DNA of 43,406 nt. Source: Nitrospirota bacterium (GTDB lineage: Bacteria > Nitrospirota > Thermodesulfovibrionia > Thermodesulfovibrionales > UBA6898). The stretch spans positions 1-43,406 of the forward strand of contig VEOY01000058.1 of assembly GCA_012026685.1 (NCBI GenBank), given 5' to 3'. The notes beneath the pieces are model-generated. The model ran no database searches and was not told where the DNA came from. It saw only the letters and a list, made by a program, of their open reading frames with translations. Of this stretch, positions 10,709 to 21,140 are shown one piece after another. A program made the translations under genes and the position numbers. Numbering within the stretch: the first letter of the stretch is position 1; the number at the start of each line of letters is the position of its first letter.

Positions 10709-12727
10709 CTACTGCGGCATGGTCACTTTGTACAGGACATACAGCCGGTTTCTCAGGACCGGCAACAGCATGGGCTCCTTGTCCAGGAACGCGGCAAACG
10801 GCAGTGGAGCATACACCAAGGTTACCCCGTAACGCTTCAGGATCGCTGCCCTGTCGATCGTGCTTTGCGGATCAAAAAAAAGGACAACGTCGCGCACTCT
10901 TTTGAGAAAATCGTCTTCCGCGAGAGGCATCATGCCCAGGGAGCGGTAGAAGCTGAGAACTGCCTGCTGTCCGGTAAAGTTTGCGGCGAGCGAAGGTTCG
11001 GTCTGGTTGAGAGGATGGAGGATGACGCTGCCCGACGGCGCCCTGTCCAGAATTCGGATGACCTCCAGGTCTTCCTTCCTGAATTCGATATAGTGCCTGT
11101 CGTATCGCAATGTCAGGAACTGGACCGTAGAAGGAAGAGAAAGCAGCAGGACAACGACCGCGGAAACAGCGAAAAGGACCTTTCGCTCCCGGATCTGCGA
11201 AAGCGTGAGGATCAGGAGGAACCATGCGACCATGAGCGAGGTCGCGGAAAACCACATTGCATTATTCACGTTCCCGAAAAAAATAGTGATATTCATCATC
11301 TCTGACAGTGCAAACCCCGACAGGACAACGATGACCAGGAACAGGCTGACCGGATCAGGCCTTCGGGAAAATATCTGGCGTGCCTGCCACAATCCGGGGA
11401 CACGTGCACCGAAGGTCCCTATGATGTATGCCAGGAAAAAAAGCGCATGGCTGCCCCATCCCTTTGGGGCAATTCCGATCTTTTTCAGTGACAGCCCGTA
11501 GATATTGAAAGGGGCAAAGGTCATCCTGACATTGCTGGTCCCGCCCCGGAGCAGGAAAACATCCGCAATAACAGCCGCCAGCAGCACCGCTGACACCGCG
11601 GCAAGCCCCACGCCCTTCTTTCTTGTTTCGGTTCTCAAGGACAAAAGGAGACCCGTAAGAAGTGCCGCGGCGGCGGCATGGAGACCCATTGAGCTCTTGA
11701 ACCCCAGAGCAGCATAGCCGAGAATGGCAAAGAGTGCGAGGTCCCGGGACGAGCCATGATCGCCGTATCGCTGCAGATGCATCATCATCAGGACCAGGAC
11801 GACGAGTGCCGGCAACTGGCCGTTCAGGGTGAGCAGCGACCATATCGTGGTCTGGAATATTACCGTCCACGGCCTGCCCGCGAACGCCCCGAGCATACCA
11901 GGGACAAAGGAAAGATCAGAGCCGAATATGAGGACGGCGATCAAATAGGCAAGGCTGGTGCTCTTCGTGATGTTTCTGACAAAGGAGAAGGATATCGCGA
12001 CCAGCAGAAAAAAGTACAGGAGCGGGAAATGGAAATATGAAAGACGGAGCGTATCCAGACCAAACAACCGGTGGAACATTTCGATCTGCAGATGCATGGC
12101 CACATGATAATGCCCGAACTTCGCACCGCTTGCATAAGGAAACGCCGGGGGGAAAGAATCGCGGAGTGCGTTGACAATCCCCAGATGGAAATCTGTTTCG
12201 GACGCATCCAGCGTCCGGATGCCGAATCCATCCGGGCGGAAACGCACATCCGTAAAATGGGAAACGTGAAGCAGCGCGAGGATCACGGCCAAAAGTACGG
12301 CAAAATGCCCGATGGTGGCCCAGGATGCCTCCGCAGGTTGGACCGATTGCACTGCCTCTTTTTTCCGTATGACCGCGAAGACCTTCGGCATCATCCAGAG
12401 CAGCAATGTCCCCAGGAAGAAAAAAAGGATAAGCGATGGCGCGCCGACCCTCTGGAAAATAATATACGGCAGCGGCATCAGCGCTGTACCGAGCGCCGTG
12501 GCGTGAACAGCATTCATCACCCGGTCCTGCCCATGATTTCCCAGCCAGCCGAGAATGAGACTGCCCGGCACAAAGAAGCAGATGAAGAGTCCGACGCCCC
12601 AATACATCGTATCACCAAGGGGAACATGGTAAAGCCCCTGGAGCAGGATCGCTGTGATACCAATAATAAAGGGGAATACGAGATACGTCAGTGATCCCCT
12701 TGTGCTGCGACGATGTACAGGCATCAT
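10709..12727 (-). CDS. large polytopic membrane protein, GT-C-like, tandem paralog of the next gene
   Basis: Many TM segments; shares SDFHLGI.NAL...PP..PYASG.....YH...HL..EM.HRL.G.DTLRL with 12817-14862. Start MMPVHRR with SD GGAGGA. Confidence 0.75.
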   Translation of the reverse strand: MMPVHRRSTRGSLTYLVFPFIIGITAILLQGLYHVPLGDTMYWGVGLFICFFVPGSLILGWLGNHGQDRVMNAVHATALGTALMPLPYIIFQRVGAPSLILFFFLGTLLLWMMPKVFAVIRKKEAVQSVQPAEASWATIGHFAVLLAVILALLHVSHFTDVRFRPDGFGIRTLDASETDFHLGIVNALRDSFPPAFPYASGAKFGHYHVAMHLQIEMFHRLFGLDTLRLSYFHFPLLYFFLLVAISFSFVRNITKSTSLAYLIAVLIFGSDLSFVPGMLGAFAGRPWTVIFQTTIWSLLTLNGQLPALVVLVLMMMHLQRYGDHGSSRDLALFAILGYAALGFKSSMGLHAAAAALLTGLLLSLRTETRKKGVGLAAVSAVLLAAVIADVFLLRGGTSNVRMTFAPFNIYGLSLKKIGIAPKGWGSHALFFLAYIIGTFGARVPGLWQARQIFSRRPDPVSLFLVIVVLSGFALSEMMNITIFFGNVNNAMWFSATSLMVAWFLLILTLSQIRERKVLFAVSAVVVLLLSLPSTVQFLTLRYDRHYIEFRKEDLEVIRILDRAPSGSVILHPLNQTEPSLAANFTGQQAVLSFYRSLGMMPLAEDDFLKRVRDVVLFFDPQSTIDRAAILKRYGVTLVYAPLPFAAFLDKEPMLLPVLRNRLYVLYKVTMPQ

Positions 12728-12816
12728 TCCTCCGGGATCTGCGGGCATGGCGGTATTACAACACGGGAAATGCTGTACACTTCTCGGTTACTCACTGTTT
12801 CTGCCGGAGCTTCGAT

Positions 12817-14862
12817 TCATTTCTTAACAGCGTATACAACATAGCTCCTGTTCTTCAGGACAGGGGTCAGGCGCGCTTCCGCATCGAGCATCGATGCAGC
12901 AGACCTCGCGGCATACACATAATCCACGCCATACCTGTCAAGGATGCCGGCCCGTTTCCCCGAATCGTCAGCACTGAAGAAGACAAGGATATCGGTCAGC
13001 CGCCGGCTGAATTCCTCTTTCGTGAGATGCGGAGTGACAAACGAACGAAAAAAACTCAGCACGGACGATCGTCCCGCAAAATTTGCGGACAAGGACGGCA
13101 TATCCCTGTTCATCTCATGCAGGACAACGGACCCGGGGGGGGTATCCTTCAGGTATGTGATAACTTCCATGGCATCCCCGTCGATATGGACGTACCGATT
13201 GTCAAATCGCATCTTCAGGAATTGCAGGGTCGTAGGCAATGCAAGCACCACTATGATCACGGCGATAACAGCCTTTTTCTTCCTGCTCTCCGCTTTTTCA
13301 AGAAAATACGGGACCATGAGCCAGGCGCAGATGAGCGATTGCACGGCAAACCATACCGAATCGTTCGCAGCACGAGCAAGTGTTCCCAAGTATATCATGT
13401 CGGAAACGACGACGCCGGTCAAACCGAAAATAAGGATAAAAAAAAGCATGGGGTCAAAACGACGCTTTTTCATCATCGCATCCGCCAGAGGTATCCAGAT
13501 GATCCTTGGGCCAAGAAGCATGATTATGTACACCAGAAGAAACAGGGGAAGATAATTCCACGAGATAGTACGGATGCCGACCCTCCCCAGCGAGGCATAG
13601 AAATTATTCAGTGGCGCCCACGCGACAATATTTTGCCCTATGCCGCCCCTCAGCAGGACAACATTGATCGCAATGCAAACAGCCGCAACAAGAGAAATTG
13701 CGCAGACAAGAGCGCCTTTTCTCTTGTCCTCACTGAATACCGCAGATCCGACCCCCGTGATAAAAGCTGCAGCGACAATATGCAGTCCCATCGAACTTTT
13801 GAATCCATAGGATGAAAAAACCAGGAAGCCGAAAACAACAAGAAGTGATGCGTCCCCCTGTTCATAATAACGTTTCAGGTATGCCATGCAGAGAAACAGG
13901 ACAATGAGCGCGGGCAAATAGCCGTTCAGGGTAAAAAGAGACCATATCGTTGTATAGAATGCTACGGTCCACGGATTTCTGCCGGACAGCATGTTAAGCA
14001 GGCCGGGAATGAAGGAAAGATCCGCGCCAAAGATAAGGAGCGAGGTAAAGAGTGCAACCCATCTGGGCGCCTTACATGCCCTGACAAAGAAATAAACCAT
14101 GCCGACCAGGAGGAGGAAGTACAGGAGCGGAAAGAAAAAGAACGTCAATCTGAGCGTATCCATACCGATCAGCCGATGAACCATCTCGACCTCAAGATGC
14201 AGATTCATATGATAATATGCCAGGCTCGTGCCGCTTGCATAGGGACTGACAGGAGGATACGCATTGGCCAGGGCTTTGATTATCCCGAGATGGAAGTCGG
14301 ATTCCGTCAGGAGGGTGCTGCGGATCTTGAAGCCATCGTCCAACAGGAGCACATCGGTGAAATGAGAAAGATGCAGCAGAACGAGCACGAGCAGAACCAA
14401 AGAACAAACCGACGCAATATCATAGAGCGACGTCTCCGGGACAAGTTCTTTCCTCCGATAATCTCTCATGGCAAGAACGAGCCAGACGATCAGAAAAACT
14501 GCACAGAAGATAAAAATAAACTCCGGATGGCTGAGACGCCTGAACAAACTATAGACAAGAGGCATCAGCGCAACCCCAAGTGCCATAGCATGGGAGACGT
14601 CCAGGAAAAACTCGCCGCTTTGGCCGCGGGTCAGGCGAACCAAACAATATCCTGTGGGATAAAAAGCGACCATGGCACCAGCGTACCAAAGGAACGTCCC
14701 GCTGAAAGGCAAACTGTAAAGCGCTTTCAGGACGCCGGCAACAAGTATCAGAAGAATGCCGCCGACCAGGAGAACGACTCCCCCGGTTATTCTTTTGTTC
14801 CCGGCTTCCCCGGGAGATTCGTCTGCCGCATGATATGGCGGGATCACCTCATTCAATACCAA
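12817..14862 (-). CDS. large polytopic membrane protein, GT-C-like, tandem paralog
   Basis: Multi-TM ORF, paralogous to the gene at 10709-12727; start uncertain (TTG overlapping the upstream stop, or downstream GTG). Confidence 0.72.
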   Translation of the reverse strand: MVLNEVIPPYHAADESPGEAGNKRITGGVVLLVGGILLILVAGVLKALYSLPFSGTFLWYAGAMVAFYPTGYCLVRLTRGQSGEFFLDVSHAMALGVALMPLVYSLFRRLSHPEFIFIFCAVFLIVWLVLAMRDYRRKELVPETSLYDIASVCSLVLLVLVLLHLSHFTDVLLLDDGFKIRSTLLTESDFHLGIIKALANAYPPVSPYASGTSLAYYHMNLHLEVEMVHRLIGMDTLRLTFFFFPLLYFLLLVGMVYFFVRACKAPRWVALFTSLLIFGADLSFIPGLLNMLSGRNPWTVAFYTTIWSLFTLNGYLPALIVLFLCMAYLKRYYEQGDASLLVVFGFLVFSSYGFKSSMGLHIVAAAFITGVGSAVFSEDKRKGALVCAISLVAAVCIAINVVLLRGGIGQNIVAWAPLNNFYASLGRVGIRTISWNYLPLFLLVYIIMLLGPRIIWIPLADAMMKKRRFDPMLFFILIFGLTGVVVSDMIYLGTLARAANDSVWFAVQSLICAWLMVPYFLEKAESRKKKAVIAVIIVVLALPTTLQFLKMRFDNRYVHIDGDAMEVITYLKDTPPGSVVLHEMNRDMPSLSANFAGRSSVLSFFRSFVTPHLTKEEFSRRLTDILVFFSADDSGKRAGILDRYGVDYVYAARSAASMLDAEARLTPVLKNRSYVVYAVKK

Positions 14863-15881
14863 ATGATGTTACCGTCCCTGCTCTTGACCGGCACCTTTCT
14901 CATGGTCATCTGTTTTTCCCAAAGGTGCCTGTTTTCCTTGTACCACTGGATGGTCTTCTGAAGACCGTCCGCAAATGAGGTCTTGGCCCTGAAACCGAGG
15001 ACCGTTTCGGACTTATCGGTAGAAGAAATATGGTTCTGCACCTGGCCGAAGCGCTCTTCCATAAACGTGAAATCGGCTCCGGCAATGTCGAAGATGTCAG
15101 CTATTCTTCTTGCGATCTCGATCACGCTGATACTGACGCCGGTGCCCAGGTTGAACACCTCTCCCCTGACCTTTTCAAGAGGTGCGTGGATAGCCCGGTC
15201 AACCGCCTCTGCGGTATCTTCGGCATACAGCCAGTCGCGTGCCGCAGAACCGTCGCCATGGATCGTAAAAGGTTCCCCCAGAATGGCGCTTGTGATGAAT
15301 CGGGGGATCACCTTCTCCAGGTGCTGGTTGGGACCGTAATTATTGAACGGTCGTATAATAACGCCCGGGATACCATAGGAAACGACGTAGGAGGACACAA
15401 GCCTGTCCGCACCGGCCTTGGCCGCAGCATAGGGCGTCGTCGGCTCAAGGGGATGACCCTCGTCCATGGGCTCGACACGCGCGCTCCCATAGACCTCTGA
15501 TGTTGAAATGTGGATGAACCGGTCAACGGTATCGGAATGTTTCAGGACCGCGTTTACCACTGACTGGGTCCCCAGGACATCCGTCGTGAAAAAGACGCGG
15601 TTGAGGTAGAGGGAACGTGCGACATGGGTCTCAGCGGCAAAATGCACGATCACCTGGGATCTTGCCACAAGATCATTCATAAGGTCGAGATTGTTGATAT
15701 CTCCGTACCAGAACTCGAAACGCTCCGAGTCCCTGATCTCCTGGGGAATATTCTCGATATTTCCGGCGTAGGTCAGCGCATCAAGCACCATGATCTTATA
15801 TTCAGGATATTTTCTGAATATATGCCGGATGAAATTGCTGCCGATAAAACCGGCTCCGCCGGTCACGAGAACTGTTTTCAC
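14853..15881 (-). CDS. NAD-dependent epimerase/dehydratase, dTDP-glucose 4,6-dehydratase-like
   Basis: Rossmann VTGGAGFIGSNFIRHI, STSEVYGSA, YAAAKAGAD (YxxxK), RPFNNYGPNQHLEKVIPRFI; GTG start with SD AAGGGGGA. Confidence 0.9.
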   Translation of the reverse strand: MKTVLVTGGAGFIGSNFIRHIFRKYPEYKIMVLDALTYAGNIENIPQEIRDSERFEFWYGDINNLDLMNDLVARSQVIVHFAAETHVARSLYLNRVFFTTDVLGTQSVVNAVLKHSDTVDRFIHISTSEVYGSARVEPMDEGHPLEPTTPYAAAKAGADRLVSSYVVSYGIPGVIIRPFNNYGPNQHLEKVIPRFITSAILGEPFTIHGDGSAARDWLYAEDTAEAVDRAIHAPLEKVRGEVFNLGTGVSISVIEIARRIADIFDIAGADFTFMEERFGQVQNHISSTDKSETVLGFRAKTSFADGLQKTIQWYKENRHLWEKQMTMRKVPVKSRDGNIIWY

Positions 15882-15899
15882 AAGAATCCCCCTTCGTGA

Positions 15900-17030
15900 T
15901 TACTGGTTCAGCTCTTCTTTGAGAACCTGTACGACATAGGCAAGCTCATCGCGTGTGAGATCAGGATAGAACGGCAGAGATATCGTGCGTCTCCCTATTT
16001 CTTCAGCGATCGGAAAATCGCCTTCCTTATACAGAAAGTTTTCACGGTAGTATTTTAAAAGATGGATCGGACGGTAGTTTACGGCAACGCCGATACCTCT
16101 GTTCTGGAGGGCCCACAGGAGCCGATCACGTTTGGGGGCAGGCACAAGGGCCGTAAGCAGATGCCGCGCATGCTGAACACCTGCAATGGTCCTGAGCATT
16201 TGCGCATCTCGAACATCTTTCAGGGCCTCTTCGTAAGCCCGCCACGTCTCTTCCCGCTGCTTATGGAGCATGTCGATACGTTCGAGCTGGCCGATAAGGA
16301 GAGCTGCCTGAATATTGTCCATATTGTATTTCCATCCGAGAAGCGGCATGTCCCAATGTTCGTACCGTTTGGTATAACGGTCTGCTGCTCCCCGGTCTAT
16401 CCCGTGCTGCCGGAGCATCCTCAATTCATCCGCGAGCAGGGGATTCCCCGTTGTCACCGCGCCCCCTTCACCGGATGTGATATTCTTTGTTGCGTAAAAA
16501 CTGAAGCACGCAGTGTCTGCAAGTTGCCCCACCCTGACACCGTCCCGTGAAGCCTCAATCGCATGCGCAGCGTCTTCAATGATATGCAGGCGGTATTTAT
16601 CGGCAATTGCCCGTATCCTCTTCATATCGCACATCTGCCCGTACAGATGAACCGGAATGATCGCCCTGGTCCGTTCGGTGATGGCAGCCTCAATGAGCTC
16701 CGCGTTCAGGTTGCCGGTCCCCTCCTCCACATCCACAAACACCGGTGCAGCCCCCGCGTGCAGGACAGCATTGGCTGTTGCGCAGAAGCTCATGGGCGTT
16801 GTTACCACCTCATCCCCGGTGCCGACATTGAGCGCGATCAGGCTGAGATGAAGTGCAGCCGTACAGCTGGTAAGACCTATGGCATGCTCCTGGACCGTAT
16901 AGGCAGCAAACAGTTTCTCGAACTCTGCGACCTCCCCGCCTGTCGTAAGGAAAATGGAACGAAGGACCGCAGACGCACGTTCGATGTCTTTATCATCTAT
17001 ACAGTGTCTGAAGAACTCTATCTTTTTCAT
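15900..17030 (-). CDS. DegT/DnrJ/EryC1/StrS family sugar aminotransferase
   Basis: EDAAHAIEA and CFSFYATKNITSGEGGAV (PLP-lysine region) motifs; ATG at 17030 preferred over TTG at 17036. Confidence 0.92.
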   Translation of the reverse strand: MKKIEFFRHCIDDKDIERASAVLRSIFLTTGGEVAEFEKLFAAYTVQEHAIGLTSCTAALHLSLIALNVGTGDEVVTTPMSFCATANAVLHAGAAPVFVDVEEGTGNLNAELIEAAITERTRAIIPVHLYGQMCDMKRIRAIADKYRLHIIEDAAHAIEASRDGVRVGQLADTACFSFYATKNITSGEGGAVTTGNPLLADELRMLRQHGIDRGAADRYTKRYEHWDMPLLGWKYNMDNIQAALLIGQLERIDMLHKQREETWRAYEEALKDVRDAQMLRTIAGVQHARHLLTALVPAPKRDRLLWALQNRGIGVAVNYRPIHLLKYYRENFLYKEGDFPIAEEIGRRTISLPFYPDLTRDELAYVVQVLKEELNQ

Positions 17031-17097
17031 GCGCAATATTATAAAATCTTTACGGAAAAAATACTTAAAGCCTTTTCAAGGAGAGCAGGGACGAGGC

Positions 17098-18051
17098 ATG
17101 CCGGACTCTCAGGTGTTCATTTCAGTAGTCATCCCTATCTATAACGAGGAAGAAAACATCCCGGAACTTCATGAGAGGCTTACCCCCATACTCGAGAAAC
17201 TCTGCTCGGATTCCGGACAATCCCGTGAAGACTATGAGATCATCATGGTCGATGATGGCAGCAGGGACCGTTCCTGGGAGCTCATCAGGGACCTGCACCG
17301 TCGCGATGGCCGGGTCAGAGGAATTACCTTCGCGCGCAACTTCGGCCATCACATAGCACTCACCGCCGGCCTCGACAACTGCCGCGGCTCAGCAGTTGTC
17401 CTCATGGACGGGGACCTGCAGGACCCGCCGGAGGAAATCCCGCGGATGTACGCGCTGTTCAACGCGGGACATGACCTGGTCTACGGCATCAGGGAAGTGC
17501 GAAATGACAGCCTGTTCAAGAAAATGACATCGAAGCTCTTCTGGTGGATGCTCAGAAGATTTTCCGGGGTCGCCATCCCGGAGGGGCAGACCATGCTCAG
17601 GATCATGAGCAGGCGTATGGTGGACGCACTGAAACAGATGCGGGAGCGGGCACGGTTCGTCCATGGCATGATGGCATGGGTAGGGTTCAATGTCACGACC
17701 ATGGACGTGAAGCATGCGCCGCGTTCGAAGGGAAAGAGCAAATACAACATACCGCGCATGTTCGCCCTCGCCTTCCATGCGATAACCTCATTTTCAACAG
17801 TCCCGTTGCGGCTTGCTACCTACACAGGCCTCCTGTGTGCCTGCATCAGCATGCTCATTGGGCTCTATTTCATCTATCAGAAGATATTTCATGATATACC
17901 CGTCCTTGGCTATGCTTCCATCATTGTCTCGATCTTTTTTGTGGGTGGCGTCCAACTCCTGATGCTCGGCCTGTTCGGCGAGTATCTTGGGCGGACCTAT
18001 CAGGAAGTGCAAGGCAGGCCGCTCTACATCACCAGGGAAACCTTGTTGTGA
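17098..18051 (+). CDS. family 2 glycosyltransferase (DPM1/ArnC-like) with C-terminal TM helices
   Basis: FISVVIPIYNEEENIPEL, MVDDGSRDRSWE, VVLMDGDLQDPPEEIP; two C-terminal TM helices. Confidence 0.92.
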   Translation: MPDSQVFISVVIPIYNEEENIPELHERLTPILEKLCSDSGQSREDYEIIMVDDGSRDRSWELIRDLHRRDGRVRGITFARNFGHHIALTAGLDNCRGSAVVLMDGDLQDPPEEIPRMYALFNAGHDLVYGIREVRNDSLFKKMTSKLFWWMLRRFSGVAIPEGQTMLRIMSRRMVDALKQMRERARFVHGMMAWVGFNVTTMDVKHAPRSKGKSKYNIPRMFALAFHAITSFSTVPLRLATYTGLLCACISMLIGLYFIYQKIFHDIPVLGYASIIVSIFFVGGVQLLMLGLFGEYLGRTYQEVQGRPLYITRETLL

Positions 18052-18055
18052 CCGC

Positions 18056-18769
18056 ATGATTCGGGAGCTCGTCTGGGACAGTACCCTGCTCGGCAAGAAA
18101 ATCGGCAGGCTGACCATAACTGCAGCCAGCCGCGCCACCCTCGTCGCTGACCTGAAAAGAGCCGCCTCCGGGGGGTTCGCGTATGTAACCTGTAAAGTTC
18201 AGGGCCATGATGAAAGAATCATCCGCCTGCTGGAGTCATCAGGATTTTATCTTTCCGACATCGGCATAACGTGGCAGAAAGATATTGATATCCTGTCCGG
18301 AGGAATATGCGTCGAGCCGCAGACCCCGGAAACCATCCGCATCGCCGATGAGCATGACATCCCGGAGATCAGGAAAATGTCCCGCTCGCTTTTTACACAG
18401 AGCCGCTTCTATCATGACCCTTTTTTCTCAAAAAGAGATGCTGACACTATTTATCAGGAATGGGCAGAAAACTCCGTGCGAAAGGGAGCTGCTGACATCG
18501 TCTTTTATCTCCCGAACGGGGGATTCATAACCTGCTGCAAAAAGGCCAGGGGCATCGGTGAAATCGTTCTCATCGGCCTGAGGCCGATGTTTCGGCGCAG
18601 GGGATATGGCACGAAAATGGTTCATACAGCCCTGCAGTGGTTCAGCGATAACAGGGTCAGAAACGTGAGGGTGAGAACCCAGGCAAAGAATATCTCGGCG
18701 ATGAACTTCTACCTGAAATCGGGTTTTATGGTCCGCGAGATAGATATCGTGTACGGCCTCATCCTTTAA
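18056..18769 (+). CDS. GNAT family N-acetyltransferase, WecD-like
   Basis: N-term WDSTLLGKKIGRL as in dTDP-sugar acetyltransferases; C-term GNAT core IGLRPMFRRRGYGTKMV...NISAMNFYLKSGF. Confidence 0.82.
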   Translation: MIRELVWDSTLLGKKIGRLTITAASRATLVADLKRAASGGFAYVTCKVQGHDERIIRLLESSGFYLSDIGITWQKDIDILSGGICVEPQTPETIRIADEHDIPEIRKMSRSLFTQSRFYHDPFFSKRDADTIYQEWAENSVRKGAADIVFYLPNGGFITCCKKARGIGEIVLIGLRPMFRRRGYGTKMVHTALQWFSDNRVRNVRVRTQAKNISAMNFYLKSGFMVREIDIVYGLIL

Positions 18770-18815
18770 CGTCGGGGGAGGCAAATATGTCCTTTGCAGC
18801 ACGCCACGCATATTG

Positions 18816-20627
18816 CTACTGCCGGGCTTTGATTTCCGTTGCCCTTTCTCTCAGCAGCCTGCTTTTCTCATTTTCCCCTACGAGTGCATACGCCGCGGAA
18901 AGATTTACGTACATCGTATAATCTTCCCTTACGTTCAGGGCTTTTTCATACAACGCGATGGCAAGCCGGGGCCTGTTGCTTTTGATGTACTGAACACCAA
19001 GATTGTTGATGAGCACAAACGAGTCGGGATATATGCTGAGCGCCTTTTGAAAATATTCTATTGCCCTGTCATACTGTCCCATCGCACCGTATGTCCTGCC
19101 AAGTTTGTTCAGCACATCGAGGGTGCTCAGCCTGTCCTTTCTGCCGGCACCCAGGGCCTTGTTAAGGTATTCAATGGATTTCCCGTAATTGCCGCGCTGG
19201 TACTCGACATCGCCAAGATTATAATAAGGGGCGGTAAAGTCGGCCTGCAATTGCAGCGATTTTTCAAAACATGCAATGGCGCGGTCATACTCCTTCCTCT
19301 CCTTATAGACAGTACCCAGGTTATTGTACCCCCTCGCGTTAAGTGGCGCTTTTGTCACGACATCAGCCCATAGATGCTCGGGACTTGTCCAGACCCGGTT
19401 CCGGGCATACGCACCCGCAGAGAACAGGATGACCAGGGCCGCAACGATCGCCATACGGAGCTTTCCCTTGACTACGGCACTGTCCAGGGCAGCGAGCGCG
19501 GCAATCAGGAACCCTATGGATGGAAGATAGGCGCGCTGTTCATTGATGACATCGCGAATGGGAATAATGCCGGATTCAACGGAAAGAGCGATAAAAAACC
19601 AGGCAATACCCAGAGACACCATTCTGTTTCCTCTGTATGCCCAAACAGCAAGCCAGACCAGGGAACTCAGCAGAGCAAACGACGCGAGAACTGCCGGGGC
19701 AAGAACGGTCGTGAACCTCGGATAGTCGTAATCCAGCACCTGGTTCACCGGCAGCAGAAGCAGACGCAGATAGGTGACAATGACCCTCAACTGCGTGAAG
19801 AAATAGTCTGAACGGGATATTGACACGGTTTCCTTCGAAGCCGCGTCAATGCTCGAAAGCACTTCTGCGAGCGGCCGCCCGGTCTTGCCGATCATCATAT
19901 ATGCCGCAGCTGCAAGAACCAGCATGCCGAGCAGGATACCCACCCTTTTCGCAGACCGTCTTCCGTCATTGAAACAGAAAAGTTCGATGCTGATGATCAT
20001 GAGCGGAAGGGTTGCAACGATCTCCTTCGTTTTCAGTCCGGCCAGGGCAGCCAGCACAGCCAACGCATAGAATACGATCTGTTGTGCGGAGACACCCGGG
20101 GAAGGTCCCCTGTCGAGAGCCCTTGCCTTCAGGTAACAGATAACTGATGAAAGATAGAACAGGGTCGCAAGCGCGGTCACCCGCTGCGAGACATATGCCA
20201 CAGATTGCGTATGGAGCGGGTGCGCCACAAAAAGGAACGCGGCCGAGAGCGCAAGAAATGATGTTGAGCGTTCATCCCTTGCAATGCCCGGAACAGCGCA
20301 CAGGAGACGGACAAGAAGATAGGTCAGGACCGCGTTGCAGATATGGACAAGGATATTTACGAGGTGATATCCGAAGACGCGCTGACCGCTGAAATAATAG
20401 TTGAACGAGAAGGTAAGGTTGCCGATATAGCGTCTGTCAGAGATATTTGCGATCGACCGGGAAAGGCTCTTGACCGTCTCGTTCTCAATAATACCGCTCC
20501 GGTCATCGAAAAGAAAAGGGCCGAAGAACACCCTCGAATAGATAAGAATCCCGAGCAGCGACAGGCAGAGCAAGAGAAGGAAGACAACCTTGCGCCTGTC
20601 TTCCTCTAAACGCAGCTCAATGCCCAC
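18816..20627 (-). CDS. GT-C-like polytopic membrane protein with C-terminal TPR repeats
   Basis: First loop FLFDDRSGIIEN (acidic pair as in GT-C/TMTC-like proteins), multiple TMs, then TPRs (ARGYNNLGTVYKERKEYDRAIACFEKSL etc.); stop/start overlap TAGTG with the upstream pilin gene. Confidence 0.82.
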   Translation of the reverse strand: MGIELRLEEDRRKVVFLLLLCLSLLGILIYSRVFFGPFLFDDRSGIIENETVKSLSRSIANISDRRYIGNLTFSFNYYFSGQRVFGYHLVNILVHICNAVLTYLLVRLLCAVPGIARDERSTSFLALSAAFLFVAHPLHTQSVAYVSQRVTALATLFYLSSVICYLKARALDRGPSPGVSAQQIVFYALAVLAALAGLKTKEIVATLPLMIISIELFCFNDGRRSAKRVGILLGMLVLAAAAYMMIGKTGRPLAEVLSSIDAASKETVSISRSDYFFTQLRVIVTYLRLLLLPVNQVLDYDYPRFTTVLAPAVLASFALLSSLVWLAVWAYRGNRMVSLGIAWFFIALSVESGIIPIRDVINEQRAYLPSIGFLIAALAALDSAVVKGKLRMAIVAALVILFSAGAYARNRVWTSPEHLWADVVTKAPLNARGYNNLGTVYKERKEYDRAIACFEKSLQLQADFTAPYYNLGDVEYQRGNYGKSIEYLNKALGAGRKDRLSTLDVLNKLGRTYGAMGQYDRAIEYFQKALSIYPDSFVLINNLGVQYIKSNRPRLAIALYEKALNVREDYTMYVNLSAAYALVGENEKSRLLRERATEIKARQ

Positions 20628-21079
20628 TAGAAATTTCTGTTATTTCGGCAGTCTACGTCAAACTGATCGAGGTCAACACGGGTGCCGGTGTTGCCGAACG
20701 CCCGGGCCGCGAAACAGCCGGACAATCCAGTGCCGTCCATAGTCTCGTCCTGCTCGATGCAATAGCTGTACATGGTGTTGGGGCCTGGGCGGAACCCGGG
20801 AAGATCATTAGCGGGATCTAGCGCGGCACCGCCCTGCTGGATCTGGGTAATATTACCAGGATTATCCTTGGCGCATGTGCCTAAGCTGACGGTATATCTT
20901 CCGTTTTCTGCATAGAACTGCTCTTCGAGAAGCCGCAGATTCTCAAGATTGGTATACGCTTCTGTTCTCGCAGCCCTTTTCTGCTGGCCAAGATACCCGG
21001 GAATAGCTATCATGGCAAGAAGACCGACAATGGCAACGGTGATCAGCAACTCTATCAAAGTTATACCCTTACTGTTCAT
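20627..21079 (-). CDS. type IV pilin-like protein (PilE/PilA family)
   Basis: Class III prepilin signal KG/ITLIELLITVAIVGLLAMIAIPGY; SD AAGGAGGATC. Confidence 0.9.
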   Translation of the reverse strand: MNSKGITLIELLITVAIVGLLAMIAIPGYLGQQKRAARTEAYTNLENLRLLEEQFYAENGRYTVSLGTCAKDNPGNITQIQQGGAALDPANDLPGFRPGPNTMYSYCIEQDETMDGTGLSGCFAARAFGNTGTRVDLDQFDVDCRNNRNF

Positions 21080-21140
21080 ATCAGCGATCCTCCTTCTTCC
21101 TTAAATACGCGATCTGAATCCGTTTTGTAATGATAGCACA

